Shown here piece by piece: positions 6,579 to 11,829 of a DNA stretch of 11,829 bases. Made by a program: the position numbers and the translations under genes. This stretch comes from Actinomycetota bacterium. Lineage in GTDB: Bacteria; Actinomycetota; Acidimicrobiia; Acidimicrobiales; Acidimicrobiaceae. The stretch lies in contig DAHVOF010000042.1 in the NCBI GenBank assembly GCA_027318945.1, forward strand, positions 1 through 11,829. The letters are read 5' to 3'. Below the pieces are notes generated by a model, which was not told the DNA's origin, ran no database searches, and worked only from the letters and a program-made list of their open reading frames with translations. Within the stretch, counting starts at the first letter, position 1; each line of letters opens with the position of its first letter.

Positions 6579-7425
6579 TCAAAACCTCGACAAAGCTCAT
6601 CGGATGCGTGCTGATCCAGCTGTGGGTGCCTGAAACCCAAATCGGCGCGACAGAAGCGTATCCAGCCAACCGAGACACGGCATCCTGGGTGATAACCCTA
6701 TCGCTTAAAGCGCCAACCACGAATACTTGGGTGCCTGAAGCAAGTATTTTGTCGAGCTCATCAAATAGCCGGTAATCTCTCGCGATTCTTGAAAGCCGCC
6801 AAAGCCCGATCGGATCTCGCACAAGCTGAACCAATCCGGTCCCGACAATTGAAATCATGCCACCGTATGTCGCTTGAGAAGCCAAAAGGTCCAGCGGAAG
6901 CGAAAGCGACCACTGCAACGCTGATCTCGACTGCAATGGAAAGTCCTCGCGGATCGCATAGCCTCCCACGGAGGACATCAAATAGAGTTTTTCAATCCCA
7001 CTCGGAAAATGGGCTGCATAGCTGGCTGCGAATCCGCCGCCCAGAGAATGGCCTATCACTATGGCTGGCCGTTCCTCGCCGACTTGGTCAAGGAATGCGG
7101 AAATCCAGCGTCCAACGCTCAGCGAAGATTGCCAGAATCGATCAAGCGGCTCCGACGGGCCGAAGCCCGGCAGGAACGGAGCAATTACTCTGTTCCCAGC
7201 CTTAGCCGCGAGTTCCAGCGCATCTCTATAGACCACCGGAGTTACCGCCCAACCATGAATGAAGAGAAGCAGTGGTCCGTTGCCTCCTGAAAGATACGCC
7301 ACCGATCGGCCGTCAACTTCGCTTTTGAACTGGGTTAATGAGAACTGACTTTCCACGACTCGACCCAGTCTAGTTCTTGTTAGCAGGTAATGAGGGGGCG
7401 AAAACGCCCACACGTCCGAGGCCAT
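6565..7425 (-). CDS. Alpha/beta-fold hydrolase
   Basis: A 286-residue alpha/beta hydrolase. The likely catalytic triad is visible: Ser127 in the nucleophile elbow VIGHSLGGGFAA, Asp242 in VVGALSDRVIT, and His268 in VSGTHSWIS. The oxyanion-hole strand reads LLFIHGWA (53-60), and PFLPGFGPSEP (83-93) is the usual loop after beta-4. There is no signal peptide or membrane segment, so it is probably cytoplasmic. The substrate is unknown; relatives include esterases, peptidases and ring-cleavage-product hydrolases. The start is uncertain. ATG 7425 adds about 23 poorly family-like residues and has AAAGGA 13 bases upstream, too far to be a good ribosome binding site. GTG 7356 would begin VESQFSLTQF, with TAGACT ending 10 bases upstream. 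Its 3' end overlaps that of selB by 14 bases. Confidence 0.88.
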   Translation of the reverse strand: MASDVWAFSPPHYLLTRTRLGRVVESQFSLTQFKSEVDGRSVAYLSGGNGPLLLFIHGWAVTPVVYRDALELAAKAGNRVIAPFLPGFGPSEPLDRFWQSSLSVGRWISAFLDQVGEERPAIVIGHSLGGGFAASYAAHFPSGIEKLYLMSSVGGYAIREDFPLQSRSALQWSLSLPLDLLASQATYGGMISIVGTGLVQLVRDPIGLWRLSRIARDYRLFDELDKILASGTQVFVVGALSDRVITQDAVSRLAGYASVAPIWVSGTHSWISTHPMSFVEVLTSGP

Positions 7426-7532
7426 CAGCTAATGCCGATCCTTTCGATGCTAGGATGCTGATAGTTTTTTGCTGGAATGTAAACACGATTGCGTAACTCA
7501 AAGCACACTAATGTTGAAACGGTTTTAGCGGC

Positions 7533-7538
7533 GGAGGA
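7533..7538 (+). promoter_or_regulatory. Shine-Dalgarno of the DUF929 gene
   Basis: GGAGGA ends 3 bases before ATG 7542, a strong though tightly spaced ribosome binding site that fixes this start. A long 5' untranslated leader is possible; no clear promoter was found in the 116-base divergent spacer 7426-7541. Confidence 0.65.
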
Positions 7539-7541
7539 TCG

Positions 7542-8390
7542 ATGGCACAAAGGAATAAGAAGGCATCATCAGGGCAGCGCGGGCAGATCATAACCCTGAT
7601 ATCAGTCGTTGTCGTGCTGCTAGTTGTCGCGACGCTAATCCTTATCAAGATCAACAAGTCTTCCTCCAGCGCTGCCCCAACCAATACTGCCGCTCCCTCT
7701 GATGTGGTGGCCGCCGTGACGGGCATTTCATCGAATGACTTCAGCACGATTGGGTACAATACTGCCCTGCCAAAACCTTCAGCAATCAAGGAGCCCTCGT
7801 CCCTCACCAAGGGAGGCCTTCCCGAACTTCTCTATATGGGTGCAGATTACTGCCCTTACTGCGCTGCACAAAGGTGGGCGATAGTCGCGGCACTATCTAG
7901 GTTTGGAACATTTCAAAACCTGGGTGCGACATCCTCCGGAGCGAACGATGTCTACCCGAATACCCAGACGTTCAGTTTTTACGGATCCAGCTACAGTTCA
8001 AAATACCTGAGCTTTGTCGGCGTCGAGATGCAGACGAATATCCCGTCCAATGGCAGCTACACAACGCTTCAAAACCCCACAACCGCACAAAACACTCTGC
8101 TTACAGCATGGGACAAGCCGCCTTACACGCCCACCGCGGATGGAATCCCGTTCCTAGATTTCGCCAACAAATACGTGCTCGGGGGTGCGAGCTATAACCC
8201 CGGGCTTTTGCAAGGTCTATCCCTTCAAACGATTGCAGGTAGCCTTTCCAATACGTCTTCTGCGCCCGGCAAGGCGATACTCGGCACGGCCAATATACTC
8301 ACGGCTTCCATCTGCAAGATAGACAACAATCAGCCTTCAAGCGTATGCAGCCTGAGCTACATCCAGCAGATCGAAAATGCAATCAAGTGA
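7542..8390 (+). CDS. DUF929 family membrane-anchored thioredoxin-like protein (CPYC)
   Basis: A 282-residue protein with a short basic N-terminus (RNKKASSGQRG), one membrane segment at about 15-36 (ITLISVVVVLLVVATLILI), a Ser/Ala/Thr-rich linker (about 40-58), then an extracytoplasmic domain. That domain contains LLYMGADYCPYCAAQRWAIV, with the CxxC at Cys104/Cys107, followed by ALSRFGTFQNLG, the DUF929 signature, and a cis-Pro-type loop GIPFLDF (Pro203). A second cysteine pair, Cys258 and Cys269, sits near the C-terminus. DUF929 proteins are little studied; the CPYC and thioredoxin-like layout argue for a thiol-disulfide oxidoreductase. The next gene is a VKOR-like oxidase, which normally re-oxidises a DsbA-like partner, so this protein probably fills that role. 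This is inference from context and motif. The ATG has a strong Shine-Dalgarno at 7533-7538. Confidence 0.87.
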   Translation: MAQRNKKASSGQRGQIITLISVVVVLLVVATLILIKINKSSSSAAPTNTAAPSDVVAAVTGISSNDFSTIGYNTALPKPSAIKEPSSLTKGGLPELLYMGADYCPYCAAQRWAIVAALSRFGTFQNLGATSSGANDVYPNTQTFSFYGSSYSSKYLSFVGVEMQTNIPSNGSYTTLQNPTTAQNTLLTAWDKPPYTPTADGIPFLDFANKYVLGGASYNPGLLQGLSLQTIAGSLSNTSSAPGKAILGTANILTASICKIDNNQPSSVCSLSYIQQIENAIK

Positions 8391-8400
8391 TGCCGGCATC
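8389..8400. repeat. Perfect 12-bp palindrome over the DUF929 stop codon
   Basis: GATGCCGGCATC is a perfect palindrome starting at the second base of the TGA stop (8388-8390). It could be a small protein-binding site, or chance. With no loop and no T-run it is not a convincing terminator. The remaining spacer to 8484 contains an AAGGAG at 8441-8446 with no gene behind it. Confidence 0.4.
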
Positions 8401-8484
8401 CCTTAAGCAGGGTCGACAGGGGCAATGGCCCATCCAACCTAAGGAGAGCCCACAACTGAGTCTGGCAGCCACCTAAGGCGCCTA

Positions 8485-8994
8485 GTGAGTCTTGAAAAGA
8501 TGGAGATAATGGGGAACACCAAAACCAGCTCGATGACGCCTATCAGATATGTTTGTTTCGGACTCAGCCTTCTGGGAATCCCAATAACGGCCTACCTCAC
8601 CATAGCCCACTTCACCTCGCCGGAAATCCTGGCCTGCCCATCTACAGCCGCCATCAACTGCGCGAAAGTGACCAGCTCGGCCGAATCGTACTTCCTCGGA
8701 ATTCCGGTGGCCGTTCTGGGACTGGCCTTTTTCACATATCTCTCTATTTTGAACTCCCCCTGGGGATTCAGCCAAACTAACCTGAGGGTGCCCAGGCTTG
8801 GATCGATGTTCTTTGGGGTTGCTTTTGTTCTTTGGCTGATCTCTGCCGAGCTTCTCATAATCCAATCGATATGTTTATGGTGTACGGCCGTGCACGTGAT
8901 TACAGTCGTAATCTTTGCCATAGTGGTTTACGACTATTTCACGGAATCTCCGGATGAGATCCTGCGACGAAGCCCTAACAGCAGCCATTCCTAA
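8485..8994 (+). CDS. Vitamin K epoxide reductase (VKOR) family disulfide oxidase
   Basis: A 169-residue integral membrane protein with about four hydrophobic segments (roughly 22-42, 72-90, 107-128, 134-150). The quinone-linked redox motif CLWC is at Cys130/Cys133 (IIQSICLWCTAVH). The outer-loop pair is Cys51 (ILACPST) and Cys59 (INCAKVTSS), followed by the family stretch SYFLGIPVAVLGL. Bacterial VKOR proteins replace DsbB: they re-oxidise DsbA-like proteins outside the membrane and pass electrons to quinones. The upstream CPYC protein is the obvious partner. The GTG at 8485 has AAGG at 8475-8478; ATG 8500 and ATG 8506 are possible alternatives that would only shorten the cytoplasmic N-terminus. 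It lies 94 bases after the DUF929 gene and 23 bases before the first ArsA-like gene. Confidence 0.92.
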   Translation: MSLEKMEIMGNTKTSSMTPIRYVCFGLSLLGIPITAYLTIAHFTSPEILACPSTAAINCAKVTSSAESYFLGIPVAVLGLAFFTYLSILNSPWGFSQTNLRVPRLGSMFFGVAFVLWLISAELLIIQSICLWCTAVHVITVVIFAIVVYDYFTESPDEILRRSPNSSHS

Positions 8995-9005
8995 CGCTGC
9001 AGAGT

Positions 9006-9010
9006 GGAGG
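9006..9010 (+). promoter_or_regulatory. Shine-Dalgarno that decides a TTG start
   Basis: GGAGG is spaced 7 bases from TTG 9018, the start of the first ArsA-like gene. An ATG in another frame at 9013 is only 2 bases away, too close, and leads to a TGA after 27 codons. The spacing therefore favours the TTG. Confidence 0.65.
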
Positions 9011-9017
9011 AAATGAT

Positions 9018-9929
9018 TTGCCTAGCAGGGCCGACAGTGACCAAAAACTGCAGACAGGCAAGAATTTTGAACTTTTCGCCCAAAAGGTTCTCGTGATCGT
9101 TGGAAAAGGCGGAACTGGAAGGACAACTGTAGCCCGGATTCTCGCCGAGGTGGCGACGAAAGCTGGAAAGCGTACAACAGTCATTGCCGGCGCATCGGGC
9201 ACTTTCTACGTCAACAGGGAAGATTCCCTTTTGACCTTCGCCTCCCTAGAACCTGGTGACGTGCTAATTGACTATCTTGACGAACATGGATTGGGTCAAC
9301 TTGGCAAGAGGCTGTCGTCATCTGGGCTTGCGAGCATCATCTCCACCGCAATACCGGGGATCGCGGACCTGCTGGTGCTCGCAAAGATCAAACAGATGGA
9401 GAGATCAGAAACGGCGGATCTTATAATCTTCGACGCCCCAGCCTCGGGACACTTCCTCAAGCTCATCTCCACCCCCAAAGGCCTAGCAGAAATAGCTGCA
9501 GCAGGTCCTCTTCAAAAGCAGTCGAAAGAGGTCCTGGAAATGCTCACAGACCCAGCACGACTGGGAGTAGCCTTTGTTACGGCCGCAGAAGACACCCCCG
9601 TGAAGGAAAGCATCGAGACCATGGAAAAGCTGCGGCAGGAAGCCGGCATTTCGCCCAAAGCTCTATTCGTCAACGCGCTGCTACCGCAGATGCGGGAAAT
9701 TGGCGGAGTCGCTGGCTCTGAAATCCGAAAAAACTCATCTGCGATTTCCCGAGCTGCTCAATACACCAGCCAGCGAGCCAGCGCCCAAAGGAAGCGCGAA
9801 GCCATGGCAGAACGTGCATTCGGGCTGGCACCGATCGAGATTCCCCTGGTACCAAAGGTCGAGCTAGATGACGACGATATTAAGAACTTGGCGGAGATAG
9901 TTGAGCCACAGATCCAGGTGGCGAGATGA
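9018..9929 (+). CDS. ArsA/Get3-family ATPase, Rv3679-like subunit with altered Walker lysine
   Basis: A 303-residue P-loop protein of the ArsA/Get3 (SIMIBI) family. The nucleotide loop reads GKGGTGRTT (29-37): the intradimer signature lysine is kept (Lys30), but the normal Walker A lysine is Arg35. The switch I DPA motif is absent (TTVIAGASGTFYVN instead), and switch II reads FDAPASGH (138-145), a pattern I associate with Rv3679-type subunits. It is therefore probably a poor or inactive ATPase that works with the next gene product, which it overlaps by 4 bases. ArsA/Get3 relatives pump arsenite or target membrane proteins; the role of the actinobacterial pair is less clear, and nothing here suggests arsenic resistance. 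The first 22 residues are a hydrophilic extension. It starts at a TTG with a strong Shine-Dalgarno, 23 bases after the VKOR gene. Confidence 0.88.
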   Translation: MPSRADSDQKLQTGKNFELFAQKVLVIVGKGGTGRTTVARILAEVATKAGKRTTVIAGASGTFYVNREDSLLTFASLEPGDVLIDYLDEHGLGQLGKRLSSSGLASIISTAIPGIADLLVLAKIKQMERSETADLIIFDAPASGHFLKLISTPKGLAEIAAAGPLQKQSKEVLEMLTDPARLGVAFVTAAEDTPVKESIETMEKLRQEAGISPKALFVNALLPQMREIGGVAGSEIRKNSSAISRAAQYTSQRASAQRKREAMAERAFGLAPIEIPLVPKVELDDDDIKNLAEIVEPQIQVAR

Positions 9930-11005
9930 GCCTAAATGTCTTGGAGAGTTCCAAGGTGATCGTTTGCCTCGGGACCGGCGGCGTGGGAAAGACCACCGCC
10001 GCTGCTGCACTGGGATACATGGCAGCGAAGGCGGGAAGGCATGTATGCGTAGTCACTATAGACCCGGCTAAACGTCTCGCGGATGCGATGGGAATCGCTG
10101 AGATCGCAAATACGCCGAAAAAAATCCAGACCTCTTCCGAGCTTGACCTCTGGGCCGTTATGCTCGACCCGAACTCTACCTTCGACGAACTGGTCCAGAA
10201 GTTCGCCACCTCCGAGAAACAGGTCGAAAAAATCTTTCACAATTCGATCTACCAGAACCTTACTGAAAACCTTTCCGGCACCCAAGAGTACATGGCCATG
10301 GAAAAGCTGCATGAGCTCGCATCGGATCCGCGCTTCGACCTATTGGTCGTGGACACACCACCTGCCCGGAACGCGATCGACTTTCTGAACGCCCCCAACC
10401 GCCTGATCGGCTTTCTTGAAAACAGGTTCTTCAGGCTATTGATATCGCCTTCGCAAAGCGTGTTCCGGCCGGTGACGTTCGCAACACGAATGCTTTTGAG
10501 GACAATATCGAAGGTGGTCAGCGCTCAAGTCGTGTCCGATGCCGTAGAGTTCTTTCAAGCCTTCGAAGGGATGGAAGCAGGCTTCAAGGCCAGGGCATCA
10601 GAGGTTCAGAACCTTCTTTCACAAGACTCAACTTCGTTCGTGCTGGTGACGGGCACGCACAAGGACACTGTCGACGAAGCAATCTACTTCGCCTCGAAAT
10701 TAGATGAATTCAAGCTTCAGGTGAACTTGATCATCTCCAACAGGATTACCCCGTATTTCGGTGATGATTTCGATACGGAGCAAGTGCTTTATCCCGCTGG
10801 GTTTCGAGAAAACCTTGAATATCTCACAAAACTGCGGTCTGCCGAGTTGGTGCAACTTTCTAGACTTTCGGTGATAGCCAGCGGAGACAGCCACATCGTT
10901 GTTCCGTTGCTGCCTCACGATATAGGGTCCCTAAGCGAGATCCAGGAGATCGGCGAGGTTCTGGTGAATTCCAGATCGACATACGACAATTCAGTTTCAC
11001 CATGA
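9926..11005 (+). CDS. ArsA/Get3-family ATPase, Rv3680-like subunit lacking signature lysine
   Basis: A 359-residue ArsA/Get3-family ATPase. Its loop is GTGGVGKTT (16-24): Walker lysine Lys22 is present, but the signature lysine that reaches across the dimer is Thr17. Switch I is intact (VTIDPAKRLADAMG, Asp46 as the likely catalytic residue), as is switch II (LLVVDTPPARNAIDFL, Asp143). Residues about 85-125 (TFDELVQKF, FHNSIYQNLTENLSGTQEYMAMEKL) are the helical region typical of the family. It completes what the upstream subunit lacks, so a heterodimer with one working site is likely. ATGA overlap (9926-9929) suggests translational coupling and fixed stoichiometry. There is no C-terminal membrane segment; it is cytoplasmic, possibly membrane-associated through a partner. 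Client and function are unknown. Confidence 0.9.
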   Translation: MSLNVLESSKVIVCLGTGGVGKTTAAAALGYMAAKAGRHVCVVTIDPAKRLADAMGIAEIANTPKKIQTSSELDLWAVMLDPNSTFDELVQKFATSEKQVEKIFHNSIYQNLTENLSGTQEYMAMEKLHELASDPRFDLLVVDTPPARNAIDFLNAPNRLIGFLENRFFRLLISPSQSVFRPVTFATRMLLRTISKVVSAQVVSDAVEFFQAFEGMEAGFKARASEVQNLLSQDSTSFVLVTGTHKDTVDEAIYFASKLDEFKLQVNLIISNRITPYFGDDFDTEQVLYPAGFRENLEYLTKLRSAELVQLSRLSVIASGDSHIVVPLLPHDIGSLSEIQEIGEVLVNSRSTYDNSVSP

Positions 11006-11030
11006 AGATGCAATTTTTGCGGAAATAAAG

Positions 11031-11036
11031 TAGGTT
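11031..11036 (+). promoter_or_regulatory. Candidate -10 element for leaderless receiver gene
   Basis: TAGGTT ends 7 bases before GTG 11044, the same spacing as at mrp, the Nudix gene and selA. No good Shine-Dalgarno precedes the GTG. If real, the receiver gene has its own promoter in the 38-base gap after the second ATPase gene. Confidence 0.35.
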
Positions 11037-11043
11037 CTTTATC

Positions 11044-11448
11044 GTGCCTTTGATCTACATAGTCTCTGACTCGCAAAACCTCAAGAAGTTGGTAAGCTCC
11101 GCGCTCGCTGGGCCCGACAATGACTTGGTAGAACTTGCTTCGGGCAAAGAGCTTCTCGAGCTCCTTGACGAAGAGACCCCGGACCTTGTGATGCTTGATC
11201 TCCAAATAGCAAATATGGGGGCGACCGCCATCACCCTGGAAATCCGACTCGCCGAAAAAGCGGGGAGAATAGATCCGACGAAAATTATCGTCCTCCTTGA
11301 TAGAAGAGCCGACGTCTTCATGACGCGTCGTTCCGGCGCTGACGGCTTCGTAATAAAGCCGCTTGACTCGCTCAAGATTAAAAGAGCTGTCAAGGAAACC
11401 CTCAGCGTAGGCAGCTTTGAAGACCCTGCCTACGCGCCCGCCAAGTGA
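11044..11448 (+). CDS. Single-domain response-regulator receiver protein (CheY-like)
   Basis: A 134-residue protein that is only a receiver domain, with no output domain. The phosphoacceptor is likely Asp52 (PDLVMLDLQIANMG), the conserved lysine is Lys105 (GADGFVIKPLD), and one of the two N-terminal acidic residues is present (Asp9 in IYIVSDSQ; the other position is Ser8). The switch Thr/Ser after beta-4 appears to be Leu85 (IIVLLDRR), so signalling may be atypical. No histidine kinase lies nearby. It follows the ATPase pair by 38 bases on the same strand and may be the last gene of that operon or a separate leaderless unit. Its partner and role are unknown. The start is GTG 11044, the only reasonable one for the first beta strand MPLIYIVSD. 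Confidence 0.85.
   Translation: MPLIYIVSDSQNLKKLVSSALAGPDNDLVELASGKELLELLDEETPDLVMLDLQIANMGATAITLEIRLAEKAGRIDPTKIIVLLDRRADVFMTRRSGADGFVIKPLDSLKIKRAVKETLSVGSFEDPAYAPAK
11405..11435. repeat. 10-bp perfect inverted repeat in the 3' end of the receiver gene
   Basis: GCGTAGGCAG (11405-11414) and CTGCCTACGC (11426-11435) pair perfectly across an 11-base loop, 10 bases before the stop codon. It would form a stable mRNA hairpin inside the last codons. There is no T-run behind it, so it is not a classical terminator. A second, smaller hairpin (CGAGC, loop CTCA, GCTCG; 11451-11464) follows at once and is trailed by GCTTT. Confidence 0.6.
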
Positions 11449-11483
11449 ATCGAGCCTCAGCTCGGCTTTAGGACCGGCCTGAT

Positions 11484-11489
11484 TAGAAT
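11484..11489 (+). promoter_or_regulatory. Candidate -10 element for tRNA-Pro
   Basis: TAGAAT is a good -10 hexamer 21 bases before the tRNA, implying a short 5' leader of about 15 bases. No -35 was seen at the right distance, so it may be an internal or extended promoter, or chance. Confidence 0.35.
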
Positions 11490-11510
11490 TAGTGTCTTCG
11501 TCGTAAACCA

Positions 11511-11587
11511 CGGGAAGTGGCGCAGCTTGGTAGCGCGCAGCGTTCGGGACGCTGAGGCCGCGGGTTCAAGTCCCGCCTTCCCGACCA
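11511..11587 (+). tRNA. tRNA-Pro, anticodon CGG
   Basis: All cloverleaf parts are present in 77 bases. The acceptor stem is CGGGAAG with CTTCCCG; the D arm is GCGC with GCGC and loop AGCTTGGTA; the anticodon stem is CAGCG with CGCTG and loop TTCGGGA (anticodon CGG at 34-36); the variable loop has 5 bases; the T arm is GCGGG with CCCGC and loop TTCAAGT; then discriminator A and an encoded CCA. It reads CCG proline codons. A 6-bp hairpin (11583-11602) overlapping the 3' end could weakly terminate or mark the processing site. Confidence 0.97.
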
Positions 11588-11646
11588 GAAAAACCACTGG
11601 TCTCTTGCCGCGGCGTTTCGAACTGCCTTTGTGGCTACAGGTCGCG

Positions 11647-11829
11647 TCACGTAGCTACCCATTGACATGCGCCGACGAAGATCATGACATCTGATTCGTC
11701 TTGGGATGACATTCGCAGGTAAAATCCGAGGGGAGTGCCCTTTAGCCTGAACTTACCCTTGCAAAACAAGACTATCATGCTTCTGACCTCGATAAATGGG
11801 GCAGTTCGGTAAAGTGGGTACTGGCTACA
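11647..11829 (-). CDS. Possible 3' end of an unidentified gene running off the window edge
   Basis: On the minus strand a frame is open from the window edge (11829) for 60 codons to a TGA at 11647-11649. It includes YPLYRTAPFIEVRSM, IVLFCKGKFRLKGTPLGFYL and DESDVMIFVGACQWVAT. The alternation of hydrophobic and charged residues looks protein-like and third positions are moderately GC-rich, but a run of this length can occur by chance, and I do not recognise a family. If real, it converges on the tRNA-Pro gene. An internal ATG is at 11778. No ribosome binding site can be judged because the true start would be outside. Confidence 0.3.
   Translation of the reverse strand, partial: CSQYPLYRTAPFIEVRSMIVLFCKGKFRLKGTPLGFYLRMSSQDESDVMIFVGACQWVAT
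11663..11712. repeat. Three TGACAT hexamers at an exact 22-base period
   Basis: TGACAT occurs at 11663, 11685 and 11707, each start exactly 22 bases from the last, about two helical turns. The middle copy lies in the loop of a bulged hairpin (GACGA and ATCA at 11674-11684 pairing with TGAT and TCGTC at 11692-11700). A TAAAAT (-10-like) follows at 11720-11725. Direct repeats in phase are typical of operator sites for PhoB- or OmpR-type regulators, but the identity is unknown and part of the stretch could be coding on the other strand. Confidence 0.4.

Noticed and set aside
8388..8462. UGA readthrough of the DUF929 gene as a selenocysteine codon (the frame stays open for about 23 codons past 8388, with a palindrome at the stop)
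   Set aside because: selA and selB make it worth a thought, but the protein already has its CPYC site, the extension is not protein-like, and a 12-bp palindrome without a loop is not a SECIS-type hairpin.
8441..8476. AAGGAG followed by a six-codon CTG-started frame before the VKOR gene
   Set aside because: A CTG start is rare, the peptide is tiny and has no attenuation-like codon run. Probably a chance Shine-Dalgarno.
9013..9096. ATG in another frame overlapping the TTG start of the first ATPase
   Set aside because: It is only 2 bases from GGAGG and ends after 27 codons. The TTG at 9018 has proper spacing and leads into the P-loop domain.
11002..11028. Eight-codon frame starting in an ATGA overlap at the end of the second ATPase
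   Set aside because: No ribosome binding site and too short to support.
11446..11464. UGA at the end of the receiver gene as selenocysteine with the following hairpin as SECIS
   Set aside because: The receiver fold is complete before the stop, the 5-bp hairpin is too small and wrongly placed, and the readthrough frame would run into the tRNA gene.
10915..11511. A 198-codon minus-strand frame opposite the second ATPase and the receiver gene
   Set aside because: It lies across two plus-strand genes with clear domain content, has no family motif and begins next to the tRNA. It is a shadow of the plus-strand coding frames.
11796..11829. Plus-strand ATG open to the window edge, or a second tRNA starting near 11796
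   Set aside because: Only 11 codons are visible with no Shine-Dalgarno, and the bases do not fold into an acceptor and D arm that I can confirm.

Overview
The window looks like a chromosomal segment of an actinobacterium (Actinomycetota). The signs are a GlnR-type orphan regulator behind a glutamine synthetase gene, an Rv3679/Rv3680-like pair of ArsA-family ATPases, a VKOR-type disulfide oxidase, and an Mrp that lacks the usual CxxC. By eye the GC content is in the low-to-mid 50s percent, low for the phylum and compatible with a deep lineage such as Acidimicrobiia. That placement is inference. No phage, transposon, CRISPR or plasmid signature is visible; this is compact housekeeping DNA.

Layout. 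(a) 1-830: the last 29 codons of a glutamine synthetase, then an OmpR-type GlnR-like regulator, closed by a hairpin terminator that also serves the converging erpA gene. (b) 847-2628: erpA (minus) and mrp (plus), both iron-sulfur assembly genes, diverge from a 228-base spacer. (c) 2614-3408: a Nudix hydrolase (minus) whose 3' end overlaps that of mrp. (d) 3468-6578: selA and selB, which make selenocysteinyl-tRNA and deliver it to the ribosome. selA diverges from the Nudix gene across about 60 bases. (e) 6565-7425: an alpha/beta hydrolase (minus) whose 3' end overlaps that of selB. (f) 7542-11448: five plus-strand genes: a membrane-anchored DUF929 thioredoxin-like protein with CPYC, a VKOR-like oxidase, two ArsA-like ATPases overlapping by 4 bases, and a single-domain receiver protein. 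(g) 11511-11587: tRNA-Pro(CGG). (h) 11588-11829: mostly unexplained; it holds a possible minus-strand open frame running off the edge and three TGACAT hexamers spaced exactly 22 bases apart.

How the genes fit together. DUF929 and VKOR form a plausible extracytoplasmic disulfide-forming pair, with VKOR re-oxidising the CPYC protein. The two ATPases have lost opposite halves of the ArsA/Get3 nucleotide site: the first keeps the intradimer signature lysine but has Arg for the Walker A lysine; the second keeps the Walker lysine but has Thr for the signature lysine. A heterodimer would therefore have one complete composite site and one dead site. This is the most interesting feature of the window.

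Translation starts fall into two styles. erpA, selB, the DUF929 gene and the first ATPase have Shine-Dalgarno sequences. mrp, the Nudix gene, selA and the receiver gene lack them but have a TANNNT hexamer exactly 7 bases before a start codon, which suggests leaderless mRNAs.
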